The notes beneath the pieces were generated by a model. The model was not told the DNA's origin and did not search any database. It saw nothing but the letters and a program-made list of their open reading frames with translations. The position numbers and the translations under genes are program-made. 64,000 bases of DNA, from assembly GCF_004362215.1 (NCBI RefSeq), contig NZ_SNWR01000001.1:496001-560000 (forward strand), given 5' to 3'. How positions within the stretch are numbered: the first letter of the stretch is position 1; each line of letters starts with the position of its first letter. This document shows positions 12,001-18,700 of the stretch, piece after piece. This DNA comes from Paractinoplanes brasiliensis. GTDB taxonomy: Bacteria > Actinomycetota > Actinomycetes > Mycobacteriales > Micromonosporaceae.

Positions 12001-12715
12001 GGTGACGCTCGCCCGCGACCGGGTCGGCGGCCGGCATGACCGGGCGGTCGGCCGGCCAGCGCGGCAGGCGGCTGTCCGGCCGCTCGTCCAGCAGGTCCTG
12101 CCAGAACTCGCGGCTCTCCGGCGCGTCGCGGGCCTCCCGTTCGGCGGCTATGAAGTCCCGGTACGTCGACCGCAGCGGTGCAACCAGCGGCTGCCGTCCG
12201 GCGAGGAGCCGACGGTAGCCGTCGGTGATCTCGGCGACCAACGAGGCCAGGCTCCAGCCGTCGAGAATGGCGTGGTGCTCGGTGACCGTCCACTGGAAGG
12301 CGTCGCCGGCCAGCACGTGCACGCCCATCCGGCACAGGGGCGCCGCCGTCACGTCCAGCGGCGTCCGCCGCTCGGTGTCCAGATAGGACGTCAGGGTCGC
12401 CCGGACGGTGTTCTCGTCGGCCGCCCGCAGGTCCACCACGGTGACCGGGACCTCGGCCACGTCGTACACGAGTTGCATCGGCTCGCTGAACCCCACGAGC
12501 GCGAACGAGGTGCGCAGGATCGGGTGGCGGGCCACGACCCCGGCCACCGCCCGCCGGAACCGGCGCTCGTCGAACCGTTCCGGGATCCGGAGGGTGTGCA
12601 CGTTGTGGTAGGGCAGCCGTTCGGGGTCGCGCTCCATCTCGTACACCATGCCGACCTGCAGCGCCGACATCGGGTAGGCGTCCTCGATCGCGCCGGCCGC
12701 CTCCCGGCGTGGCAT
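1..12715 (-). CDS. Non-ribosomal peptide synthetase, modules 3-6 and start of module 7 (C-terminus off left edge)
   Basis: Open minus-strand frame of about 4,238 codons from an ATG at 12715 with GGAGG just upstream, 8 bp after the preceding synthetase stop; it runs past base 1. Approximate domains by residue: C 14-442, A 472-949, T 966-1036; C 1064-1502, A 1537-2029, T 2044-2112; C 2144-2586, A 2612-3082, T 3099-3166; C 3184-3606, A 3627-4094, T 4109-4176; C from 4192. C motifs are HHAILDG, HHAVLDG, HHAILDG and HHVAVDE. T motifs are LGGDSI in modules 3 and 4 and LGGHSL in 5 and 6. Pocket residues read by alignment to GrsA: module 3 DVFHLTCTF; module 4 DFWSVGMVH (threonine-like); module 5 SDLGAGTVD; module 6 SDLCEAIVD. 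Modules 5 and 6 lack Asp235. No E, MT, Cy or TE domain is visible. Codes are hand-read and substrate calls tentative. Confidence 0.96.
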   Translation of the reverse strand, partial: MPRREAAGAIEDAYPMSALQVGMVYEMERDPERLPYHNVHTLRIPERFDERRFRRAVAGVVARHPILRTSFALVGFSEPMQLVYDVAEVPVTVVDLRAADENTVRATLTSYLDTERRTPLDVTAAPLCRMGVHVLAGDAFQWTVTEHHAILDGWSLASLVAEITDGYRRLLAGRQPLVAPLRSTYRDFIAAEREARDAPESREFWQDLLDERPDSRLPRWPADRPVMPAADPVAGERHRPGSLISPLPADLVPRLRDLARTCRVPLKSVLLAAHMKVMSLVTGSADVVAGLTANGRLEEEGGADVCGLFVNTVPFRLELPVGSWRDLIGAVFDAESALLPHQRYPMAALQRELGGSQLFETNFVYTDFQQIPVAAADGGDDLTDVSRTHFALVVAVGRDPATGGLSLEMEYDARAFPAVQIAVLRDHYVRVMTAMAADPTAGHRWVPLLGGGERALLESWNSRTADVPADPVHRLVERRAAEAPDAVALVTETGSLTYGELNARANRMARRLRDLGVGPDTAVGVAVRRSVAMVTSWLAVLKAGGMYVPLDPDLPADRLRFMLTRARVPLVLTAGDAVPEGPWQQLVAGEQLWADGDADDLPGGAGPDHGCYVIFTSGSTGQPKGVVTRHRNVSELMHAGDAMTVPAGDTLLQIAPASFDVSTFEVWAPLAGGGRLALPPAVRFGPQEIAAWVARFDVTVLHATASLFALLVDHEPGMFDGLRRLLTGSETVSPGHVTRILDRCPDLEVVNCWGPTETTTFSVCGVYRRGSVPAGALPLGLPLVNTQVWVLDEAGLPVPVGSAGELYVSGPCLARGYLGPAMTAERFVPHPYRAGERLYRTGDRGRWSVDGLVEFLGRTDHMVKVRGYRVELGEVEAALRGHPDVRECVVVAARGDLVAYLVADGGGLSSGEARSWLGARLPAYMVPRLFVFLDALPLTPRAKVDRRALPDPESVRPEAAQEYVAPEGPVEELLAEIWCRVLGVDRVGRHDNFFDLGGDSIRSIQVLGLVREAGLTAGMAALLADPTPAGFAAALAQSTAGPRSEAFSLVTEDDRKLLPDGLADAYPMSELQAGMVYEMERDPGRSPYHNVHTMRLTGSFDEACFREALARVTARHPVLRTSFAMSRFSEPLQLVHPAAEIPFTVRDLRGEPAERQRAVIDEHLREQRGTPLDLTEAPLCRMAVHLLSDTTFQWTVTEHHAVLDGWSLTSMLSEITSLHEELLAGRDPGAAPLRSLYRDFIAAEREALRSPATRDYWRDHLAGSDGSPLPRWSVTGHGTLGETLPGERHDRDEALGHGSLVTPLGDDLRADIEEFARRAGVPFKTAVLAAHLRVVAAVTGGRDVTIGLSSHGRLEEADGAEVCGLFLNTLPFRVTLPDGSWRDLAGAVLDAEHEVMPHRRYPMAALQRELGRASLFEAGFVYNDFHRFGDLADGTGGWRIDAAGQGPSGSSRTSLPLLVSVSREAGASGLRLELEYDTRKLTADQVTLLRDYHVRCLRAMTAGPSSRHTTFALASGREAGQVAAWSLPASPVPSATTVHELVAAATRARPDAVALTGGETSLTYRELDERSDRLARRLRRLGVGPEVCVGVCLDRSWETVVACLAVVRAGGVYVPLDTAFPAERMEFMLRDVAAPLVVVHAATASRVPGGPWALVDLAGDTDPGDAVLPAVDPDSGCYVIFTSGSTGRPKGTTVSHRNVVRLIRGVREHLPFGPGDVWSLFHSFAFDFSVWELWGALTSGGRVVVVPYAVSRDADAFHQLVRDERVTVLSQTPSAFRQFETVDERAGGDLALRVVVFGGEALHRPSVRRWASRHGYTSPLLVNMYGITETTVHVTYLELDAGHVEGTVSRIGRPLPDLGAHVLDRDGVPSPVGVTGELYISGAGLARGYVGRPALTAGRFVPDHLSGTPGARLYRSGDLARWNAQGSLEYLGRADTQVKIRGYRIETGEIENALATHPRLLEAAVVPHADPEGRTELVAYLVPDPAGTGAPTADELRAWLGRGLPDYMIPRHFVALAALPLTPQGKVDRRALPEPGTDRPSLEQRYVPPSGDVEETLAGIWRQVLGVDRVGRHDNFFALGGDSIRSIQIVGRARDAGLTLELQQVLDAPTLAEQASVLDLTIRPEVPATQPFSLVAPEDRALLPAGLADAYPMAQLQVGMVFEMERDRARNPYHNVETLRLAGRFDEACFREAVDRVVARHPVLRTSFDLAGFGEPMQLVHSAVEVPFTVVDLRGGSAGPLGEYVREQQHARFDLSVAPLFRMAVHVLSDQAFQWTITEHHAILDGWSMVSTISEITDLYRRLLAGDQPPAEPLRSLYRDFVAAERAAAGSPEIAEFWRDRLADAPAGRMPRWSGGPALVVRPQERHDRDEAAGHGALTTPISAELLAALEEFARRAAVPLKTVVLAAHLKVIGLVTGSTDVLIGTTVNGRLEEPDGAEARGLFLNTVPLRVRLSEGSWLDLVRGVLRAERDLLPRRRYPMALLQREFGRDTPLVETNFTYNNFHRIARLTVDGTLDRDPAEVQPGVARTNFPLDVTVSHDLDAGGLLLEIGYSLRDLTDGQVGQVRDLHLRVLDAMVRAGETHHRASVLLDPEQTRLLTAWRGTDAPAAAAPVHELLRERAQWWPDAVAVESGGERLTFGGLDARSEALARRLAAGGVRRGDVVGLHLRPGVDAVVAVWAVWKAGGAFLPLDPDLPAARLAAMVEDAAPVVVVSREPCVWPSLPPDGDGDAVLPRVGARDLAYVMFTSGSTGRPKGVMVEHGGLANFAECLLLPRLRSGGVGTGANVRVLTGSSAFISDFFLEQILPLLDGHRLVVVSGAEGRDPRQLVAWAQDPELAVEVIGATTSQVQVMVEAGLLDAPYPPRVIAIGGEVCPPDLWQALRSRTGVRAHNTYGPAETAVDATMADIGAHESPLIGRPYGNVRVYLVDEGLDLVPPGSVGEIVVGGPGVGRGYVRRPGLTAGVFVPDPFGGAGCRLYRTGDLGRYTVDGQIEFLGRRDLQVKVLGQRVELEEVEAVLRGHPAVVAAAVSVHRRQLVGHVVVAGGVVPDREYLAARLPAVAVPVVVVAVAALPMTAGGKLDRRALVEPQELSRREVVAPRTETEQRIAAVWQSLLGVERVGVHDDFFALGGHSLLAIRLTMRVSAELGAEVALHEVFARPTVAAQAELVDRHGGGVERIPRVERAGIASHAQERQWFLWQLAPDNPAYNVPWGYEVRGELDLGVLGSAVDTLFERHESLRTTLHLDADGRVVPMVGAAEPGAMSFSRAGDVELPGLVERAARQPFDLTTGPMLRVNVWRTAADRHVVLFVAHHVAVDEWSIGILERELWALYRGAVLPSPAVRYGDYAAWHRDLVAGRADDDLAYWREALDGATSSWPQPSAGSGSADECARLIPADRLSGLDRIRGQAGATEFMLYLAVYCLLIARRSGDRDVTVGVPVSGRSHPDLAPVVGFFVNTLAVRVTVDPAEDFLTYLRRVRSVVLAAFAHQETPFEHVVRAVAPDRADGVNPLFRTLFSFTPDAGSGDGPAEPGADGLTLGDLPIASGGNHFDLLLGTARTTEGLHLNLEFSTAILGPEEAEDLLGTFADLLAAAGGPVSELLAANGPERERIAGWTGDAAVPAFDVPVHELLRERARWWPDLVAVESDAESLTFAGLDARSEAFARRLAAGGVRRGDVVGLHLRPGVDALVAVWAVWKAGGAFLPLDPDLPPMRLAAMVEDAAPVVVVSREPCPWPALPPDGDGDAVLPAVGARDLASVMFTSGSTGRPKGVMLDHGGLANFAERLLLPRLRRAGVGEHARVVTGTSAFISDFFLEQTLPLLGGHRLLVLSGLEGRDPRHLVERAHDRERAVDVICATTSQVQVMVEAGLLDAPYPPRLLEPAGEAVPPDLWRALQSRPGVAAHNIYGPAETTVDTTCADIAAHASPVLGRPYGNARVYLVDEGLDLVPPGSVGEIVVGGPGVGRGYVRRPGLTAGVFVPDPFGGAGCRLYRTGDLGRYTVDGQIEFLGRRDLQVKVLGQRVELEEVEAVLRGHPAVVAAAVSVHRRQLVGHVVVAGGVVPDREYLAARLPAVAVPVVVVAVAALPMTAGGKLDRRALVEPQELSRREVVAPRTETERRVAEVWQSLLGVERVGVHDDFFALGGHSLLAIRLTMRVSAELGAEVALHEVFARPTVAAQAELVDRHGGGVERIPRVGRAGIASHAQERQWFLWQLAPDNPAYNVPWGYEIHGELDVAAL
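32..904 (-). repeat. Intragenic repeat copy 2 (end of A6, T6, start of C7)
   Basis: Copy of 3068-3940 at an offset of exactly 3,036 bp (1,012 codons). About 410-904 reads as base-for-base identical to 3446-3940; the stretch over the T domain (about 280-410) has scattered differences, and the start of the C domain is again nearly identical. Similarity stops sharply at base 905. The identical segment uses more GTG/TTG/CGG-type codons than flanking synthetase DNA. Confidence 0.92.
3068..3940 (-). repeat. Intragenic repeat copy 1 (end of A5, T5, start of C6)
   Basis: Partner of 32-904. It spans the C-terminal part of the A domain of module 5, its carrier domain and the first residues of the following C domain. 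It points to a recent module duplication or gene conversion within the synthetase gene. Confidence 0.92.
9857..10889 (-). repeat. Adenylation-domain repeat, module 3 copy
   Basis: Highly similar to 13097-14129 (offset 3,240 bp), with long identical runs, for example around 10292-10440 against 13532-13680. The two A domains share most pocket residues (xHxTCTF pattern), so related or identical substrates are likely. Confidence 0.8.
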
Positions 12716-12723
12716 CACCTCCG

Positions 12724-15700
12724 TCACCGCGCGTCCCCGCCCGGCCCGCGCGCGGACAACCGCTCCCGGTCGCAGTCGGAGAGCAGGTCGAACGCCGACG
12801 TCCTCGCCCGCTTCGGGACCGATCCGCGCGGCTGGACGGCCTCCGCCAGGCTCGCCACGGTGGGATGCCGGTGCAGGTCCTGCAGGCCGACGGTGAGCCC
12901 GTTCGCGCGGGCGTGCCCGACCAGCTGGATGTTGCGGATGGAGTCGCCGCCGAGGTCGAAGAAGTTGTCGTGCCGGCCGACCCGGTCCACACGCAGCACC
13001 CGGCACCAGATCTCGGCCAGCAGCTCCTCGACCGGGCCCTGCGGCGCCTCGTACTCCTGGCCCACATCCGGGCGTACCGGCTCCGGTTCCGGCAACGCGC
13101 GGCGGTCCACCTTCGCCCGCGGCGTCAACGGCAGGGCGTCCAGAAAGACGAACAAGCGCGGAACCATGTACGCCGGAAGCCGGGCGCCCAGCCACGACCG
13201 CACCTCGCCGGACGAAAGACCCCCGCCGTCGGCCACCAGGTAGCCGACCAGGTCCACCCCGGCCGCCCCGTCCGGCCGGGTCACCACCACGCACTCGCGA
13301 ATCCCCGGGTGCTCACGCAGGGCGGCCTCGACCTCGCCCAGCTCCACCCGGTAGCCACGGACCTTGACCATGTGGTCGGTCCGGCCCAGGAACTCCACCA
13401 GGCCGTCCACCGACCACCGCCCGCGGTCCCCGGTCCGGTAGAGCCGCTCCCCCGCCCGGAACGGGTGCGGCACGAACCGTTCCGCCGTCAGCCCCGGCCG
13501 GCCCAGGTACCCCCGCGCCAGGCAGGGACCCGACACGTACAGCTCGCCCGCAGAGCCCACCGGCACCGGCAACCCGGCCTCGTCGAGAACCCACACCTGG
13601 GTGTTGACCAGCGGCGACCCCAACGGCAACGCACCCGCCGGCACCGAGCCCCGCCGGTACACACCGCACACCGAGAACGTGGTCGTCTCCGTCGGCCCCC
13701 AGCAGTTCACCAGCTCCAGATCCGGACAGCGCTGCAGGATCCGCGTCACGTGCCCCGGCGAGACAGTCTCGCTGCCGGTCAGGAAGCGGCGCAGCCCGTC
13801 GAACGTCGCCGGCTCGTGGTCGACCAGCAACGCGAACAGGGACGCCGTCGCGTGCAGCACGGTGACGCCGGCCGCGGCCACCCACTCCGCGATCTCCGCC
13901 GGGCCGTACCGTTCGGCCGGGGCCAGGACCAGACGTGCCCCGCCGACCAGCGGCGCCCACACCTCGAAGGTCGAGTTGTCGAAGGACAGCGGTGCCAGCT
14001 GGAGCAGCGTGTCGGTGGGGCCGAGGGTGAGGAAATCACCGCCGTGCAGCAGCTCGGTGACGTTGCGGTGCCGGGTCACCACTCCCTTGGGCTGCCCGGT
14101 CGACCCCGACGTGAAGATCACGTAGCAGCCGTGGTCCGGCCCGGCGCCGCCCGGGAGGTTGCCGCCGTCGCCGTCGGTCCAGAGTCCATCGTCGGCCACG
14201 AGCTGCTGCCAGGGTCCCTCGGGAACGGCGCCGCCCGTGGTGAGGACCAGCGGCGCCCCGGTCTGGGTGAGCATGTACTCCACGCGCTCGGCCGGGTAGT
14301 CGGGTTCGATCGGCACGTAGACGCCGCCCGCCTTGAGCACGGCCAGCAGGCAGGTGACCGTGGCGATCGACCGGTCCATGCAGAGCGCCACCGGCACGTC
14401 CGGGCCGACGCCGAGGTCACGCAGCCGGCGGGCGGCCCGGTTCGCGCGCGCGTTGAGCTCGCGGTAGGTCAGCGCGGTGCCGCCGGACTCCACCGCGACC
14501 GCGTGCGGCGCCGCCGCGGCCCGCGCCTCCACCATCCGGTGCACCGGTGTCGGCGGCACGTCGGCGGTCAGCGAGTTCCACGAGTCCAGCAGCGCCCGCT
14601 CGTCCTCGCCCAGCAGCGGCACCGACCGGTGGGCCGCCTCGGGATCGGCGACCATCTCGGTCATCGCCCGCACGTAGTAGTCCCGGTACAGCAACACCTG
14701 GTCGGGGGTGAGGACGTCGGTGTGGTAGTCCATGCCGAACAGCAGCCGGTTCGAGTACGGGTTGCGGACCATGCCGACGTTGAGCGGGAAGTTGGTGGGC
14801 TCCACCCGGTCCGTCGCGAAGCTGTCGATCTTGCCGTCCTCGATCCGCATGAGGCCGGGACCGAACGCGCGATCCAGCACGTGGAAGTGGTTGTGGACGA
14901 AGTTCACCTCGAACAGCGGGTCGCCGCCGACCTCCCGTTGCAGTGCGCCGAGCGGATACCGGCGGTGCGGCAGCAGCTCCCGCTCGGTCTCGAAGACCGC
15001 CCGGATCAGGTCGCGCCAGCTGCCGTCCGGCAGGGCGATGCGGAACGGCACGGTGTTGAGGAACATGCCCCGGACCTCGGCCCCGCCCTCCTCCTCCAGC
15101 CGGCCGTTGGCGGTGAGCCCCACCAGCAGGTCGGAGGTGCCGGTGACCAGGCTCATCACCTTGAGGTGGGCGGCCAGCAGCACCGCCTTGAGGGGGACCG
15201 CGCACCGGCGGGCGAGGTCGCGCAGCCCGTCGCAGAGGTCCTCCGGCAGGAGCGTCTCGACGGCGCCGTAACCCTGGTCGGGGTAGTGCGCGCGCCATTC
15301 ATGCGGCTGCGCGCGCCCGGACACCAGCTCGGGCCGGTCGGCCGGGCGGCGGGGCAGCCGGCAGTCCGGGCGGTCGCCGACCCGGTCCAGCCAGAACCGG
15401 CGGCTCTCCTCGGACGCCAGGACCTCCCGCTCGGCGGCGATGAAGTCGCGGTACGCGGAGTCCGGCGGGGTGAGCACCGGGTCCTCGCCGGCCAGCAGCC
15501 GCTGGTAGACCTCGGCGATCTCGGAGATGGTGGAGTGCAGGCTCCACCCGTCGAAGATCGCGTGGTGCTCGGTGAGCGTCCACTGGAACGACTCGTCGGT
15601 CAGCCGGTGCAGGGCGAAGCGCAGTAGCAGCGGGCGGGAGTGGTCGAACGGGCGCCGCCGCTCGGCCAGCACGTACGCGTCGAGCGCCTCGTCGCGGGCC

Positions 15701-18700
15701 GCCTCGTCGAGGTGGCGAAGGTCGACCACGGTGAACGGCATCTCGGCGGCGCTGTACACCAGCTGCATCGGCTCGCTGAAGCCGCTGAGGTCGAACGCCG
15801 TCCGCAGGATGGGATGGCGGGCGACCACCCGGGCCGTCGCCTCCCGGAAGCGCTCCTCGTCGAACGGGCCGACGATGCGCAGGCCGTCCAGGTTGTGGTA
15901 CGCCCGGCGCTCGGGGTTGAGCTCCATCTCGTAGACCATGCCGACCTGGAGCTCCGCCATCGGGTAAGCGTCCTCGACCCCGTCCGGCAGCAGGGCCCGG
16001 TCGCGGTCGGCGAGCATCGCGAACGGCTCGCGGTCGGCCGCCGCCACCGGCGCGGCGGTGCGCACCAACTCGGCCAGCCCGGCCGGCGTCGGGCTGCGGA
16101 ACAGGTCCTGCAGGTCGAACGCGAGCCCGTTGCTGCGGGCCCGGCCCAGCACCCCGATGCTGCGGATGGAGTCGCCGCCGAGGTCGAAGAAGTTGTCGTG
16201 GCGGCCGACCCGGTCCACCGCCAGCACCTCGCCCCAGATCTCGGCCAGCAGCTCCTCCACCGGGCCCTGGGGCGGCACGTACTCCTGGGCGAGCTCCGGG
16301 CGTACCGCCTCCGGCGCGGGCAGCGCCCGGCGGTCGACCTTGCCCTGCGGGGTGAGCGGCAGCACGTCGAGGACCACGAAGTGGCGGGGCACCATGTAGT
16401 CCGGCAGCCGCCGGCGCAGCCACTCGCGCAGCTCGTCGGGAGTCGGTGCGGCGCCGTCGGCGACCAGGTAGCCGGCCAGGTCGACCTGGCCGTCGGCGCC
16501 GGCGCGGGCGATGACGGCCGTCTCCAGCAGGCGCGGGTGCTGTCCGAGGACGGCTTCGATCTCGCCGGTCTCGATCCGGTAGCCGCGGACCTTCACCTGC
16601 GAGTCGGCCCGCCCGGCGTACTCCAGGCCGCCGCGCGTGTTCCAGCGGCCGAGGTCGCCGGTGCGGTAGAGGCGGCGACCGGGGCGTCCGGTGCGGTCAT
16701 CGGGCCCGAACCGTTCGGCGGTCAGGCCGGGCCGCCCGGTGTAGCCGCGGGCGAGTCCGGCCCCGCCGACGTGGATCTCCCCGGTCACCCCGATCGGGCA
16801 GGGCCGCCCGTACCGGTCGAGCACCTGGGCGACCACACCGGGAAGGGGCTGCCCGATCTGAGTGAGATCGCGGTCGAGGTCGTCCTCGACCAGAGCCAGG
16901 TACGTGACGTGCACAGTGGTCTCGGTGATGCCGTACATGTTCACCAGCAGCGGTACGTCGTAGCCGTGCCTGGCAGCCCAGCGCCGGACCGACGGCCGGT
17001 GCAGCGCCTCGCCGCCGAACACCACCGCCCGCAGCGACAGCTCGCCGCCGGCCTGGTCGTCCGCGGTCTCGAACTGGCGGAACGCCGACGGCGTCTGGCT
17101 GAGGATCGTCACCCGTTCGTCGCGGACGAGCCGGTGGAACGCATCGGCGTCGCGGCTGACGTCGTAGGGCACCACGACCAGGCGCCCGCCGGTGGTCAGC
17201 GCGCCCCAGACCTCCCAAACCGAGAAGTCGAACGCGAAGCTGTGGAAGAACGTCCACACGTCGTCCGGGCCGAACGGCAGCCGTTCCCGGACGCCGTCCA
17301 GGAGCCCCAGGACGTTGCCGTGGGTCACCGTGGTGCCCTTCGGCCGGCCGGTCGACCCCGAGGTGAAGATGACGTAGCAGCCGTTGCCGGGACCCACCTC
17401 GGGCAGGGCATCCGCGTCCGTACCCTCGTCGTCGAGCTCGCCGACGCCGGCGACGCGCCACGGGCCGTCCGGGACCACCCCGGCCGTAGGCGGATGGACC
17501 AGCACGATCCCGGCGCCGACCTCGCGCAGCATGAACGCCATCCGGTCGGCCGGAAACGCGGTGTCCAGCGGTACGTACACGCCGCCCGCCCGCAGAATCG
17601 CGAGGCAGGCCACCACCATCTCCGGTGACCGCGTCATGCAGACGCCGACACAGTCCTCCGGGCGTACGCCCATCGCCCGCAGCCGCCGGGCCAGCGCCGT
17701 GCTGCGGCGGTCCAGTTCCGCGTACGTGAGCGTCTCCCCGGCGCAGGTGATCGCCACCGCGTCCGGCCGGGCGGCGGCGGCGCGCGCGACGAGGTCGTGG
17801 ACCGTGCCGGTGGGCGACGGCCGCTCCTGACCCGCCCAGCGCCGCAGCCGTTCGGCCTCGTCCCCGGACGCCAGCTCGATCCGGCTCAGCGGGACGTCCG
17901 GATCGGCGACCACCCCCTGCAGCAGGGTCTCCCAGTGGCTGACGAAGGTCCGCACGGTCGCGGCGTCGAAGAGGTCGGTCGCGTACTCCACGTCCAGCCG
18001 CAGCCCGTTCGCCCCGCGGTAGACCGACCAGGTGAGGTCGTACTTCGCCGTGCCGGTGTCGACGGCGGTGCGCTCGATGCCGACGCCGTCCGCCAGCGTC
18101 TCGGCGGCGTCCTCCTCGTGCAGGCCGAACACCACCTGGACGACCGGGTTGAAACTGAGGTCGCGCGCCGGGCGCAGGTGGTTCACCGCGAGGTCGAACG
18201 GCACCCGGCTGCGCGACAGCGCGTCCAGCACCCCGGCCCGGGTGCGGGTGACCAGCTGGCGGAACGTCGGGTCGCCGTCCAGGGTGGTGCGGATGACCAG
18301 CGAGTCCGCGAAGAAACCGACCATCTCGTCGAGCGCCGCCGGTCCCCGGCCCGCCGTCGGCGAGCCGAGCACGATGTCGTCACGGCCCGCGTGCCGGGCC
18401 ACGAGGGCCTGAAAGGAGGCGAGGAGCGCGACGTACGGCGTCACCCCCTCGCCGGCGGCGAATTTCTCCAGCGCCGTGACCGGGATGCCGGGCAGGGCGA
18501 ACCGGTCGGTGCGGCCGCGGTAGCTCAGCTCGGCCGGGCGCGGGCGGTCGGCGCCGAGGTCGAGGACGTCCGGGGCGCCGGCCAGGGCCCGGGTCCACGC
18601 CTGCAGGGCCCGGTCGGTGGCCTCGCCGGTCAGCGTCTCGCGCTGCCAGAGGGCATAGTCGGCGTACTGGACTTCCAGCGGCTCGCCGGGGTCCGCGCCG

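Noticed and set aside
9981..13067. Minus-strand open frame of 1,028 codons starting inside the first synthetase gene
   Set aside because: It is in the wrong frame: the synthetase motifs are read in the neighbouring frame starting at 12715. Its Gly/Arg/Ala-rich translation shows no motifs.
12709..15627. Plus-strand open frame of 972 codons
   Set aside because: Antisense shadow of modules 2 and 3 with low-complexity composition and no family motif.
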